A stretch of 64,000 nt of DNA from Duganella sp. Root336D2 (GCF_001425005.1 NZ_LMDB01000022.1:461179-525178), one strand, 5' to 3'. Shown: positions 16,484-26,045, numbered from the stretch's first letter. The notes: generated by a model from the letters alone, not told the origin. Translations and numbers: made by a program.

Positions 16484-19400
16484 ATGGGTGGACTTTTCGG
16501 CGGCAAAGGCGTCAGTAATTCGGCGCCGGTTATTTCCTCGATCCAGTTACAGACATCGAGCTTCGGCCGAGCGATTCCCTGGATCTTCGGGCAACAGCGC
16601 GTTGCGCCGAATTTGATCCAGTACGAGGACTTTACCGCCATCCCTCACACCACTCAGCAAAAGACTGGCAAGGGCGGCGGTGGCAAGTCGAAGAATACGG
16701 AGTACACGTACACCGTTGCGGCGGCGATGGCCTTGGGATCAGGGCCACAGTCCAAGATCGGCCGCGTCTGGAAGGACAAGGAGCGTACGTCTCTCGCCGA
16801 GCTGAACCTGGACTATTTCAGCGGGACGGAAACCCAAGGCCCGTATGCGTACTTCGTGACCAAGCATCCCGACCGCGCCTTGTCGTACCGTGGCATCGCC
16901 TACGTGGCCAGCGGCGCGTATGACTTGGGATCGAATGCCGGATTTGGCAACCACACGTTCGAAGTGCAGGCCTACGGGAGCATTGGCGAGAAGTACGCCG
17001 GCTCAGAGGTGCCGGACGCCGAACCGGTTGATGTCATCGTCGCATTGCTCACCGACTCGATACAAGGCGTTGGCCTCGATCCTGAAACGCTGGGCGATCT
17101 ATCCGCCTTCCGCTCGTACTGTCTGGCGAACGGTTTGTGGGTGAGTCCGGCCTACACGGACCAAAAGGGCGCCTACGAATACATCAAGTCGCTGCTGACC
17201 ATCGGCTTTGCGGACTGCGTGTACTCAGGTGGGAAGTTCAAGATCGTTCCGTACTCTGATGTACCGGCGGAGGGGAAACTGGCCAAGTACCAGCCCACTA
17301 TCGCTCCTGTTTGCGATTTGGGCATCGATGACTTTATCGCGGATGACGACGATGCGGTGCGGATCTCGCAAAAGTCGGCGGAGCAATGCTATAACCACGT
17401 CCGCGTCAAGTTTCGGGACCGAGCGAACGACTATAACGAGAACGTAGCGGAGAGTAAGGACGACGCGGATATCGAGCAGCACGGCCTGCGGTCCATGGAC
17501 GTGGTGGACATGCCCGAGATCGCGGATGCAGCCGTCGCGCAGAAAGTCGCCGACTTCATCCTGCACCGTTCGCTGTACATTCTGAACACCTACGAATTCC
17601 GTCTCCCGTGGAAGCACGTTAGGCTTGAGCCGATGGATGTAGTGACGCTGACCTATGGTCCGAAGTTCCTGGACCAGACGCCAGTGCTAATTACGAGCAT
17701 CGATGAGGATGAGGAGGGGTTGCTGACGATCCAGGCGGAGGACTACCCAATCGGTAGCAACCGCCACACGATGCAGCCCGCTCCTGATATTGGCAGCGAC
17801 GCGCCGAACTATGCGGTGAAGCCTGGCGACGTGTGCGATCCGGTCCTGTTTGAACCGCCGCCGAAGTTGACCGGCAACGATTCTCAGTTGTGGATGGCGG
17901 TCTCAGGCGGAGAGCATTGGGGCGGCGCCGTCGTGTGGGCATCCACCGACGACCGAAGCTATCAGAAGATCGGGACGGCACGCGCCGGCGCTAGGCACGG
18001 CGTGCTGACTGGTCCGCTGACCGTTGGACCTGCGCTTGACCAGGTGGGCCAACTGGCGGTGGACCTGTCCGTGTCGGCTGGCGAGCTGACTGCGGCAACT
18101 CCCACCAGTGCCGAGGATCTGTTGACTACCTCGTATGTCGGTGGCGAGTACATCGCGTTCGCCAATGCGACGTTGACGGGCCGGAGCGCATACAAGCTTT
18201 CCTACCTTGTGCGCGGCGCCTATGGGTCCCCGGTCACGGCCCACGCCGCCGGCGAGCCGTTTGTTTTCCTGGATACGGCGGTGTTTCGCTACTCGTATCC
18301 TCATGCTTGGATCGGCAAGACGGTCTATATCAAGCTGACCAGCTTCAACAAGTTCGGCGGCGCCATGCAGGACCTGTCGCAGGTCAAGGCATACGAGTAC
18401 AAGTTGGAAGGCTCCAAGGTAGCGGGGCTGACCTTCCTGAATGCGATTGGACGTGTCTTTGCTATTCAGGTCGAATGGGGATTGCCACTCGACGCGGCGC
18501 TGTACCTGGATCATACGGAGCTGTGGTTTGGCCCTACGCCCCGCCTGGCAGATGCTGTCAAGCTTGGGGCGTTTGCTACGCCTCAGAACGCCCACACGGT
18601 CACGGGACTGCCGGCCGGACGAGAGCTGTACTTTTGGGTGCGCGTCGCCGACAAGATGGGCAACGTCGGACCATTCTATCCTGCAGGCGACGGCGTTAAA
18701 GGTCAGACCGTAACCGATGCCGGCGACATCTTGAGCTACCTGGCCGGCGCCATTGGGAAAACGCAGCTCGCTGGCGACCTGTTGGCGCCTATCGAGTCGG
18801 CCGAGCAGATCATCGGCCCGGTGATGGACAAGATCAATGCGGTCCTGCACGGTGGGCAGAACGAGCAGCTAGCGGCGACGCAACTGCTGGGAACAATCAG
18901 CGCGGACAGCGCGTTGACGGCCGCGCGGAAGAAGCTCGGAGAGAACATCGCTGCGGCAGTGGCGACCGAGCGTACGGAACGGGCCACCGCGACTGAGGCG
19001 CTGGCGTCGCAGATTACGACCGTTGCTGCGACAACGAACAACAACACCGCCCTGATCCAGGAGGAGATGACCGCTCGAACTACCGCAGTCGAAGCGGTGT
19101 CGTCGCAACTTACGGTCGTGGCGGCGAATGTTGGTAAGAACACAGCGGCGATTCAAACAGAAGCAACCGCGCGAACAACTGCCGAGTCCGCGTTATCGTC
19201 ACGCATCGATGTGGTAGGGGCTAACACCGACAAGAACACGGCGGCAATTCTCACCGAGCAGACTGCGCGGACCAGTGCGGAAGGCGCAATGTCTACCCGG
19301 ATAGATGCGGTTGTGGCAACTGCCGGCGCCAACACCGCAGCAATCACGACGGAGCAAACTGCCCGCGCCAGTGCGGACAGTGCGCTTTCAACCCGCATTG

Positions 19401-20218
19401 ACTCTGTAGTGGCTACGGCAGGCGCCAACACGGCGGCGATCACGTCGGAGCAAACGGCACGAGCAAGCGCGGTAGGCGCGCTCTCGACGCGGATTGACAC
19501 GGTTACGGCTTCGGCCAACGGTGCCAATGCTGCCGCGCAGGCGGCTTCGACGGCCATTGCTGATACGAATGGCAAGCTGGCGGCGATGTACACCATCAAA
19601 GTGCAGACGTCTGCAAACGGTCATAAGTACATGGCTTCGCTCGGCGTGGGGGTTGAAAACAACGGCGGTGTGACCGAGTCGCAGATCCTGGCCAGCGCTC
19701 AGCGTTTTGCGATCATTGACGAGAGTAGCGGCAACTTGGTGACTCCGTTCGTGGTGCAGGGTGGACAGGTGTTTATCAATGAGGCGTTTATTGGTAATGC
19801 CTGGATCGGCAATGCTCAGATCAAGACTGCGGCGGTGGACACGCTGACCATTGCCGGCAACGCTGTCACTCAGATGGCGACAGCACAAGGCACGAGCAGC
19901 GCTGCCATCACCGTGGTGACGCACGGGGCGCCGGTATTCCTGTCGGGTTCGGCCAGAGCGCGGTGGGGAAGTTGGAACAACTCAGATACGTGTTCGGTGA
20001 TTTTGACAATGAAACGGGATGGAGCTGTGATTGAGACTTTTCCTATTCGCCAGTGGAAGGGCGGCGATAGTGGCCTGCTTGAGCTGGTTGCCACTGGAGT
20101 GTTCATTGATACGACTGTGCCTGCTGGTACGCACACTTATACGTTTGACGTGTCGGCTTCAGGCTACCCACTTGAAGTGACGTCGGTCAATGGCGCAATT
20201 TTGGAGGCCCGCCGATGA
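16484..20218 (+). CDS. Tail tip / host-specificity protein J-like with C-terminal 32-residue repeats
   Basis: 1244 residues. The start MGGLFGGKG and the first 700 residues follow the phage tail tip (Phage-tail_3 / GTA TIM-barrel-less J) pattern, including VSTDDRSYQKIGTARAGARHGVL. The part from about 590 to 750 looks like fibronectin-type modules. Residues 828 to 1019 consist of six 32-residue repeats of a TARTSAEGALSTRID type, a probable trimeric coiled coil. The DUF1983-like IKVQTSANGHKYMASLGVGV region and a beta domain end the protein. It probably makes first contact with the host surface. Confidence 0.9.
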   Translation: MGGLFGGKGVSNSAPVISSIQLQTSSFGRAIPWIFGQQRVAPNLIQYEDFTAIPHTTQQKTGKGGGGKSKNTEYTYTVAAAMALGSGPQSKIGRVWKDKERTSLAELNLDYFSGTETQGPYAYFVTKHPDRALSYRGIAYVASGAYDLGSNAGFGNHTFEVQAYGSIGEKYAGSEVPDAEPVDVIVALLTDSIQGVGLDPETLGDLSAFRSYCLANGLWVSPAYTDQKGAYEYIKSLLTIGFADCVYSGGKFKIVPYSDVPAEGKLAKYQPTIAPVCDLGIDDFIADDDDAVRISQKSAEQCYNHVRVKFRDRANDYNENVAESKDDADIEQHGLRSMDVVDMPEIADAAVAQKVADFILHRSLYILNTYEFRLPWKHVRLEPMDVVTLTYGPKFLDQTPVLITSIDEDEEGLLTIQAEDYPIGSNRHTMQPAPDIGSDAPNYAVKPGDVCDPVLFEPPPKLTGNDSQLWMAVSGGEHWGGAVVWASTDDRSYQKIGTARAGARHGVLTGPLTVGPALDQVGQLAVDLSVSAGELTAATPTSAEDLLTTSYVGGEYIAFANATLTGRSAYKLSYLVRGAYGSPVTAHAAGEPFVFLDTAVFRYSYPHAWIGKTVYIKLTSFNKFGGAMQDLSQVKAYEYKLEGSKVAGLTFLNAIGRVFAIQVEWGLPLDAALYLDHTELWFGPTPRLADAVKLGAFATPQNAHTVTGLPAGRELYFWVRVADKMGNVGPFYPAGDGVKGQTVTDAGDILSYLAGAIGKTQLAGDLLAPIESAEQIIGPVMDKINAVLHGGQNEQLAATQLLGTISADSALTAARKKLGENIAAAVATERTERATATEALASQITTVAATTNNNTALIQEEMTARTTAVEAVSSQLTVVAANVGKNTAAIQTEATARTTAESALSSRIDVVGANTDKNTAAILTEQTARTSAEGAMSTRIDAVVATAGANTAAITTEQTARASADSALSTRIDSVVATAGANTAAITSEQTARASAVGALSTRIDTVTASANGANAAAQAASTAIADTNGKLAAMYTIKVQTSANGHKYMASLGVGVENNGGVTESQILASAQRFAIIDESSGNLVTPFVVQGGQVFINEAFIGNAWIGNAQIKTAAVDTLTIAGNAVTQMATAQGTSSAAITVVTHGAPVFLSGSARARWGSWNNSDTCSVILTMKRDGAVIETFPIRQWKGGDSGLLELVATGVFIDTTVPAGTHTYTFDVSASGYPLEVTSVNGAILEARR
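18965..19540 (+). repeat. Six tandem 96-bp repeats in the J-like gene
   Basis: Units begin at 18965, 19061, 19157, 19253, 19349 and 19445, each coding 32 residues with the recurring TEQTARxSAxxALSTRID pattern. Units four and five are closest to each other. Length changes by unit gain or loss would be easy. Confidence 0.85.
19600..19617. repeat. TGCAGACGTCTGCA palindrome in the J-like gene
   Basis: A perfect 14-bp palindrome at 19602 to 19615, of the same family as those at 4929, 14411 and 26317. Confidence 0.6.
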
Positions 20219-20616
20219 AAGACTTTCTGATCTACAACGCCGTCGGCCAGATCATCCAGACCGGTTCAGTCATCGAGGCAATGTTGAGCTTGCAGGCGGA
20301 CCCAGAGAAAGGGCGTTTCATGTTGGAAGGTGTGGCAAGTCTCGAGATCGACCGGGTCGTAGAGGGTAAGGTTGTGCGGCGGCCGGACATGCCACACACG
20401 GTTTCTGCACTGACCGTTCCAGCCGATGGGAGCAGTGCGATCACGTTGAGGGGCGTTCCTGCAGGCGCATCGGTGCGTATCGCAGGACCGACCTCTGCCA
20501 GCGGGACCGCAGACGGTACGGATATCGCTTTGACTTTTTCGCTTCCCGGCCAATACTCTATCTCACTAGAACTGTTCCCATACATCGGCGCCAAGGAGGT
20601 GATCAATGCGATTTGA
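20215..20616 (+). CDS. Tail-fibre-region hypothetical protein
   Basis: 133 residues, ATGA-coupled to the J-like gene. The middle (HTVSALTVPADGSSAITLRGVPAGASVRIAG) looks like a small immunoglobulin-type sandwich. No family recognised; the place suggests a tail-tip accessory protein. Confidence 0.7.
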   Translation: MKDFLIYNAVGQIIQTGSVIEAMLSLQADPEKGRFMLEGVASLEIDRVVEGKVVRRPDMPHTVSALTVPADGSSAITLRGVPAGASVRIAGPTSASGTADGTDIALTFSLPGQYSISLELFPYIGAKEVINAI

Positions 20617-21031
20617 CTTGCATCCCTTTAGCGGGATAGACGCGGCCCGCGAATGGGCGCGAAGTGAGATCGACGGCGCCGCTGCTGTGGCGCGCGGACG
20701 ATTCCTTACGCTATCACCTGGTCAGGAATCGATCTACCAGGCGAAGTATGAAGAAGCATTCGAGTTCGCCAGCAATGGCTTTGTAGGCGATGAAGGCGCA
20801 TACCCTTGGCTGGTGGCGGAGGCACTTCACACCGGTGTACCACTTCGCGAAGTTGCTGAGCGCATCAAGGAGAAAGGCGACCATTGGCGCCAGATCTACG
20901 GTCCCCGGATCGAGGCGTTGCGTGTAGCCGCAAAAGCCCAAGTCGCACGCTTAGATGAGATCGGTCAGGTCGTAACGGCGGCTCGCATCGCCGTATTGGC
21001 TCTCCAGAAGGTCAAGGAGGAGGGCGCATAG
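20606..21031 (+). CDS. Tail-region hypothetical protein
   Basis: 141 residues, mostly helical, overlapping the previous gene by 11 bases. A YPWLVAEALHTGVPLREVAERI stretch is the most structured-looking part. Function unknown; a tail fibre accessory or assembly role is suggested by position alone. Confidence 0.7.
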   Translation: MRFDLHPFSGIDAAREWARSEIDGAAAVARGRFLTLSPGQESIYQAKYEEAFEFASNGFVGDEGAYPWLVAEALHTGVPLREVAERIKEKGDHWRQIYGPRIEALRVAAKAQVARLDEIGQVVTAARIAVLALQKVKEEGA

Positions 21032-21070
21032 CCGGCTGCCATAGAACACAATTTCGTCACCTGATTTACT

Positions 21071-21095
21071 AGCCGCCATTGAGCGGCTTTTTTTT
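21071..21095 (+). terminator. Intrinsic terminator before the tail fibre gene
   Basis: AGCCGC pairs with GCGGCT over a six-base loop and eight T follow. It divides tail tip from fibre genes. Confidence 0.7.
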
Positions 21096-21111
21096 GTCTA
21101 AAGGAATTTTC

Positions 21112-23829
21112 ATGGGATGGTACAAAAACGGTTCCGTCAGCCTTATCCAAGGTAACAACCAGGTGGTGGGCGTGGGGACCGACTTCGTCACGAACGTGAA
21201 TCCCGGCGCCATCTTCTGCGGGCCGGATGGCCGGATTTACGAGGTGGACTTCATTACCAGTGCGACAGTGCTGTCGCTTGTTCGTAGTTACGCCGGGAGC
21301 AGCGTGAGCGGCACCGCTTACGCTATCGCACCGACGCAGTCCTACATCGTTGACCTGGCGCGACAGGCCACTGCACTGCTGAACACTTTCGGCTCGCTGC
21401 GAGAAGATTACGAGGCCGGCAACCTGGTCGGCGCTGGCTTGAAGCTGAAAGGTGTGCTTGCTGACACGTCCTCGCTGCCGGCTAGCCCTGCAGAGGGGGA
21501 TGCCTACCTGGTCGAAAGCAGCATCTATGTCTGGGCCAAGACCCGTTGGGAACACAGTTCGATTCAAGGCCCAAAGGGCGAGGTCGGCGATGCGAATCCC
21601 GATACCATCGCTGCAGCTGCCGCTGCACTTGATTCTAAGGCTAAGGCAGCAGCAAGCGAGGCGAGCGCACAGGCCAGCAAGAATGCGGCCGCGTTCTCCG
21701 AATCGAACGTGCTGGCCAACGCTGTTTCTGCGGCGAATTCAGCGACTACTAGCGCCACGAAGGCAGGGGAGGCGGCGGCATCGGCCACTGCTGCAGCAGC
21801 AGCGGCGCAAACGGCTCAGGCCGCAGCTAATCAAGCCTCGTCTGGCCAGGTGCAGGCCGATTGGACCGAGAGTGATCCGACTAGCAAAGGGTTCGTCCAT
21901 CATAAGCCGTCCTTGGCGGCTGTCGCAACAAGCGGCAACAAGGCCGATGTGGGCCTCGGCCACGTGGACGACATATCGGCAGCGAACATGCCGGTGTCGA
22001 TTGCTACACAGGCCGCATTAGACGCAAAGGTCAACGCTGCTGTACTTGGTGCAGCGAACGGGGTTGCGACGCTGGGAGCGGACGGTAAGGTGCCGGCCGG
22101 GCAGTTGCCATCATATGTGGACGATGTGATCGAGGTTGCGACAAGTTCTGCGCTTCCCGCTGCCGGCGAATCCGGCAAGATTTACTTGGTCATCGCTGAC
22201 GAAACTCGTAGCAACACGACGCAGCAATATCGCTGGGGCGGTTCCGTCTACATTCGCATAGCAACGTCGCCTGGGACAACCGACGAAGTTCCAGAAGGGG
22301 CGATTAACAAGTATTTTTCGGAGAGCCGTGTACTTGCTACGCTTCTCAATGGCCTCTCCACGGCGACAAATGCGGTTATCGGTGCAGGCGATTCGGTCCT
22401 GGCCAGCATCGGCAAGCTGCAGGCTCAGATCACCGCGGTCATTGCTTCAAAGGCTTCGAAGGGCGCGAACAGCGACATTACCTCGTTGACAGGTCTGACT
22501 AGCGCGACCTTTAGTGGCAACGTGCCATTCGTCTACTTTGATGAAGCCGATCAAACAGGTGCGGCCGGAAAGTGGCGCATGGTGGCGGATTCCGGAGGTT
22601 GGCGTCTCGACAAGAATACCGCTGCAGCTCGCGATTTTTCGACCTATTTGACGCCGATCAACATCACCTCGGCTGGATCTTGTGTGACGTCCGGCAACGT
22701 TCAGCAAGGCGGGGGAACCGGGCAGGGTGTCAATAAGGTCTATATCGGGTGGGGGACCAGCAATGGCTTGAAGTGTACGGTCGACGCTACGGACCAGGGA
22801 TACTTTCCCTTCTCGTCCACCAATCCGACGGCAGGCACCATCACCTTCGGTGGCGCGCTATCGGTGGGTGGCACAGTTTCGGCTGCGGGTTTCTCCGGCA
22901 CGTTGACAGGCTATTCGTCTGGCCTCACTGCATACGGGCTTGGCGATCTGGCTTCCACCCTTCCGGGGACAATGCGCCGTGGCGTCACTTACAGCCTCGT
23001 ACAAGTCGAGCACGGCTGGCCAGGGTGGGGCGGTGTTTTGCAACTGAACCCTAATGCCGGTGTCGGAACCGGCGGTGCACTGCAGCTCTATACACCTTGG
23101 GGCGCGAGCTCCGGCGGTAACGACCTGCAATTCCGTCAAGGTGACTATCAGCAAACAGGCTGGACCGGCTGGAAAAAGCTGATTGACCACACGATCATGC
23201 AGTACTACACCGCCGGCAACGCGAACTCAATCAGCAATGCCACCGGTGGCGCGTATACGTGGACGAATCGCAACTGGTTCCGAAACAACACCGGTGCGTC
23301 GAGCGGCTACGCCGCAGGGGCCAATTCGAATTTTGGCGTGTATGCCGATGACGGCATGTCGGCAATATTTTCCTTCCTTCGCAGTGGTGCGTATGGCGTC
23401 AACATGAGCCTGGATTCGGACAGCGTGTTTCGCATTGGCGGTTGGTCGGCAGGGCCCAACATTCTCCAGCTCGACATGAGCGGGAACCTTACGCTGTTTG
23501 GAGACGTCGCCGGCTATTCGGACGAAAGGTTGAAGACGAATTGGCGTGACGTCACTCCAGGCTTTTTGGAGCGCTGGGCCAAGGTTAAACACGGAGTCTT
23601 TGATCGGATCGACGCGGACAAGACCCAAGTCGGACTTTCGGCGCAAGGTGTTCAGGAGATCTTGCCGGAGGCTGTCAACCAGCTGGCGGATGGCTACCTG
23701 TCGCTTAATTACGGCGGCGCGTCCGCAGTGGCAACGGTGCAGCTAGCCAAGGCGTACTTGGCGCTGCGTGAGGAACTGACACAGATCAAGGCTCAGTTTA
23801 GGGATCATTTGGAGAAAGCGGCTGCTTAG
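21112..23829 (+). CDS. Tail fibre with C-terminal S74 intramolecular chaperone
   Basis: 905 residues; AAGGA lies upstream of ATG 21112. The N-terminus (MGWYKNGSVSLIQGNNQVVGVGTDF) is the usual tail-attachment head of such fibres. An Ala-rich helical stretch (about 175 to 245) follows, then a long beta region. The end is a peptidase S74 chaperone with S803 and K808 in SDERLK as the self-cleavage dyad. The chaperone drives trimer folding and is then released. The receptor-binding part is presumably the variable stretch before residue 800. Confidence 0.92.
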   Translation: MGWYKNGSVSLIQGNNQVVGVGTDFVTNVNPGAIFCGPDGRIYEVDFITSATVLSLVRSYAGSSVSGTAYAIAPTQSYIVDLARQATALLNTFGSLREDYEAGNLVGAGLKLKGVLADTSSLPASPAEGDAYLVESSIYVWAKTRWEHSSIQGPKGEVGDANPDTIAAAAAALDSKAKAAASEASAQASKNAAAFSESNVLANAVSAANSATTSATKAGEAAASATAAAAAAQTAQAAANQASSGQVQADWTESDPTSKGFVHHKPSLAAVATSGNKADVGLGHVDDISAANMPVSIATQAALDAKVNAAVLGAANGVATLGADGKVPAGQLPSYVDDVIEVATSSALPAAGESGKIYLVIADETRSNTTQQYRWGGSVYIRIATSPGTTDEVPEGAINKYFSESRVLATLLNGLSTATNAVIGAGDSVLASIGKLQAQITAVIASKASKGANSDITSLTGLTSATFSGNVPFVYFDEADQTGAAGKWRMVADSGGWRLDKNTAAARDFSTYLTPINITSAGSCVTSGNVQQGGGTGQGVNKVYIGWGTSNGLKCTVDATDQGYFPFSSTNPTAGTITFGGALSVGGTVSAAGFSGTLTGYSSGLTAYGLGDLASTLPGTMRRGVTYSLVQVEHGWPGWGGVLQLNPNAGVGTGGALQLYTPWGASSGGNDLQFRQGDYQQTGWTGWKKLIDHTIMQYYTAGNANSISNATGGAYTWTNRNWFRNNTGASSGYAAGANSNFGVYADDGMSAIFSFLRSGAYGVNMSLDSDSVFRIGGWSAGPNILQLDMSGNLTLFGDVAGYSDERLKTNWRDVTPGFLERWAKVKHGVFDRIDADKTQVGLSAQGVQEILPEAVNQLADGYLSLNYGGASAVATVQLAKAYLALREELTQIKAQFRDHLEKAAA

Positions 23830-23830
23830 T

Positions 23831-24196
23831 ATGAACACGACAGAAACAATCACGAACATCCTGCCAAGGTTGAATGCGTTCGGCCTGTTGGAGAGGATTA
23901 CTTTTACTGTCGTTGCAGCGCTCGATATTAGCGTGGCCACGGCTGAGCTAGTGGTCACAGAGCGTGGCGATTTCCCGGCGCCGGCCGGTGAGCCGGTTGA
24001 GGTCGAACAAATGGCGCCTGGTCCAAACGGCGAAGAGCTTGTTCGTATCAAGCGCTGCCCGCCATACACCGACGCCGAGTTACAAGCGATCTGCAAAAGC
24101 GTGGCTTCTCGAAGGGGTGCATTCGACCAGGTGCGCTTTGAGTTGCTGCGCAAGATCACGCCGGTTTATGTCGCTCCGCGCGCTCCAGGAGGGTAG
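23831..24196 (+). CDS. Phage hypothetical protein after the fibre gene
   Basis: 121 residues, starting one base after the fibre stop. It is moderately conserved-looking (LLRKITPVYVAP at the end) but unknown. A fibre assembly role is possible from its place. Confidence 0.65.
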   Translation: MNTTETITNILPRLNAFGLLERITFTVVAALDISVATAELVVTERGDFPAPAGEPVEVEQMAPGPNGEELVRIKRCPPYTDAELQAICKSVASRRGAFDQVRFELLRKITPVYVAPRAPGG

Positions 24197-24198
24197 CC

Positions 24199-24678
24199 AT
24201 GACAACGCCAACCGGAACTATCCGCCTGTCGGATGTGAATGCGGAACTGGGACGCCCCCGGAACCAGCGTATCAGTCTCAACGACGCCGCTGTACGCGCA
24301 TTGGCGCAGCGGCCGAGCGGTTGGGTGAATATGGGAAGTTTGCGTGGCAAGTCGAGCTATACCGCGATGACGGTGACGCCGCAGGACGATTACCAGTCTT
24401 ATATGAGCACGTCCAGCGGAACCGCTATTGCCAGACCGGCCGTTTCTGTGTCTGGAGGTTCTGGCGGTTATTCGTACACGTGGAGCTTTACCAACAACCC
24501 ACAAGGCGCTGCGCTTGCTAACGCCAACTTTTCCCAATGCTCGGTATCAAAAAACTTCAACAGGTATTCATATGGTTCTTTCAGCGCCACCTTGCAATGC
24601 GTAGTGCAGGACAACACCGGGCACACCGTCACCGTGGGCAACATCAACTGCGGTGCAGATTGGGAGTCGGGCATGTAA
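24199..24678 (+). CDS. Phage structural protein with Ig-like C-terminal domain
   Basis: 159 residues. The first 50 (GTIRLSDVNAELGRPRNQRISLNDAAVRALA) form a module that recurs at the N-terminus of many phage virion-associated proteins. The remainder looks like a single immunoglobulin-like domain with cysteines. It may decorate the virion or the fibre. Function is inferred. Confidence 0.72.
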   Translation: MTTPTGTIRLSDVNAELGRPRNQRISLNDAAVRALAQRPSGWVNMGSLRGKSSYTAMTVTPQDDYQSYMSTSSGTAIARPAVSVSGGSGGYSYTWSFTNNPQGAALANANFSQCSVSKNFNRYSYGSFSATLQCVVQDNTGHTVTVGNINCGADWESGM

Positions 24679-24762
24679 TGGCTGGCGCGAGTCCGGCGAT
24701 CTAGCGAACCTCAAAGCGCGCGCCACAACGGATCGGAGTGGCACGCACCAACCAATTATCCA

Positions 24763-24784
24763 ACCCGCTATGGCGGGTCTTTTT
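24763..24784 (+). terminator. Intrinsic terminator before the lysis genes
   Basis: ACCCGC, TATG loop, GCGGGT, then CTTTTTT. It separates the structural genes from holin and endolysin. Confidence 0.75.
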
Positions 24785-24800
24785 ACGTCCATTTTGCGCA

Positions 24801-25016
24801 ATGAAAATTTTCGAAGCAGCTACATCGGCGGGGGCAAGAGTCACCGTCAAAGAGATCCCGCCGGCGGCAGTGGCGGGCATGAATGTCGCGGGCATCACGT
24901 TGCCCGAGCTGGTCCAACTGGTGACGCTCCTCTGGCTGGTCATCCTGATCGTGGACAAGCTCTGGTCGCTGATCCAGCGCTGGAAGAAAGGGCAGGCTGA
25001 AGATGGCCCAGTTTAA
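24801..25016 (+). CDS. Phage holin candidate
   Basis: 71 residues with one clear membrane segment (LPELVQLVTLLWLVILIVDKLW, about 34 to 55) and a basic tail with RWKKGQ, directly upstream of and overlapping the endolysin. A frame extension upstream runs through the terminator and is not believed. Holins time the opening of the inner membrane; pinholins that pair with SAR endolysins are similarly small. A second membrane segment is not obvious. Confidence 0.75.
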   Translation: MKIFEAATSAGARVTVKEIPPAAVAGMNVAGITLPELVQLVTLLWLVILIVDKLWSLIQRWKKGQAEDGPV

Positions 25017-25521
25017 CCGCCTTGGCATCACGATGGTAAGCGCGGCCCTGCTGGCGGCGCTTACGCAGCTTGAGGGAACCAGGTACGTGCCTTACGAGGA
25101 CATCGTGAACGTGTGGACAGTATGTCAGGGCTACGCTGGTAAGGATGTCGTGAAAGGGCGGACCTATACGCCGGCCGAGTGCAAGGCGATGGTGGAGAGC
25201 CAGCTTGCGGCAAAAGGTGCCGAGGTGTTGCGCTGTACGAAAGTCGATATATCACAGAACGAGTACGACGCCTACACGCTGTTCGCCTACAACGTTGGGA
25301 CGACGGCGTTCTGCAGTTCGTCGCTGCTGAAGAAGTTGAACCAGGGCGACCACGTCGGAGCCTGCAACGGGCTGCTTGCTTGGCGCTACGCCGGCGGCAA
25401 AGAGGTTCGGGGCTTGCTCTTGCGCCGCGAGTTCGAGCGAAAGATCTGCCTCGGGGAGGCGAAGCTGGCCGGCGTGACGGTCGGCGGCCAGGACTACCGT
25501 TACCGAGGTGCCTATGTTTAG
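25003..25521 (+). CDS. Endolysin, GH24 lysozyme with probable SAR N-terminus
   Basis: 172 residues. The catalytic triad spacing E-x8-D-x5-T is exact: E24, D33 and T39 in the LEGTRYVPYED region. The family cleaves peptidoglycan glycan strands. The first 22 residues hold a weakly hydrophobic stretch (LGITMVSAALLAALTQ) like a signal-arrest-release anchor, and several cysteines could control activation as in P21. It overlaps the holin gene at its start and Rz at its end. Confidence 0.9.
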   Translation: MAQFNRLGITMVSAALLAALTQLEGTRYVPYEDIVNVWTVCQGYAGKDVVKGRTYTPAECKAMVESQLAAKGAEVLRCTKVDISQNEYDAYTLFAYNVGTTAFCSSSLLKKLNQGDHVGACNGLLAWRYAGGKEVRGLLLRREFERKICLGEAKLAGVTVGGQDYRYRGAYV

Positions 25522-26029
25522 CCGGCTAAGTTCCTTTGTGCTGCCCGTGCCGGTGCGCTGGGGCATGTATGTCACTGCAGCGTCGGCGCTGTTAGCCCTT
25601 GGTGAGATCGACGGCCAGCGGCGTGCTGGGCAGGATCATATCGATTACGTAAGCGCCCAGGCGCAGCGCACTGTCGCTATCGCAAAGGCGCAGACCAAAG
25701 TAGTAGTTCAGACCGAGATCAAGTACCGCGACCGGATCAAGACGATCTACCTGAAAGGAGAAGTAATTGAAAAGCAAGTTCCTGTCTACGTCACTGCGGT
25801 TGACAACGCTGAGTGCCGTATCAATGCTGGCTTCGTGCGGTCATACAACGCCGCCTGGTCAGGTGAGCCTGCCGGAACTGCCGCCAGCACTGACCGCGAA
25901 CCCGCCGGAGTTCCGCTTGCTGAAGTCGCAGAGGCCGACGCCTTCAACGCAACAGCATGCATCGCCTGGCGTGCAAAAGCCATAGGCCTCCAAGAGTTCT
26001 ATGAAGAGCAGCGAGCCATCACAAAATGA
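25514..26029 (+). CDS. Rz-like inner-membrane spanin
   Basis: 171 residues from ATG 25514 (GTG 25508 two codons earlier is possible). One N-terminal membrane segment (about 13 to 30) is followed by a helical periplasmic domain. The gene overlaps the endolysin stop and contains the whole Rz1 gene in another frame, which is the diagnostic arrangement. Spanins join the inner and outer membrane in the last step of lysis. Confidence 0.85.
   Translation: MFSRLSSFVLPVPVRWGMYVTAASALLALGEIDGQRRAGQDHIDYVSAQAQRTVAIAKAQTKVVVQTEIKYRDRIKTIYLKGEVIEKQVPVYVTAVDNAECRINAGFVRSYNAAWSGEPAGTAASTDREPAGVPLAEVAEADAFNATACIAWRAKAIGLQEFYEEQRAITK
25767..25985 (+). CDS. Rz1-like outer-membrane spanin lipoprotein, embedded in Rz, TTG start
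   Basis: 72 residues coded in another frame entirely inside Rz. AAAGGAG (25754 to 25760) lies six bases before TTG 25767, which decides the start. A lipobox LASC places the lipidated cysteine at residue 24, and the mature part is short and Pro-rich, as in Rz1. With Rz it would form the spanin complex. Automatic annotation often misses such embedded genes. Confidence 0.85.
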   Translation: MKSKFLSTSLRLTTLSAVSMLASCGHTTPPGQVSLPELPPALTANPPEFRLLKSQRPTPSTQQHASPGVQKP

Positions 26030-26045
26030 CCCGGCAATTTCCCGT

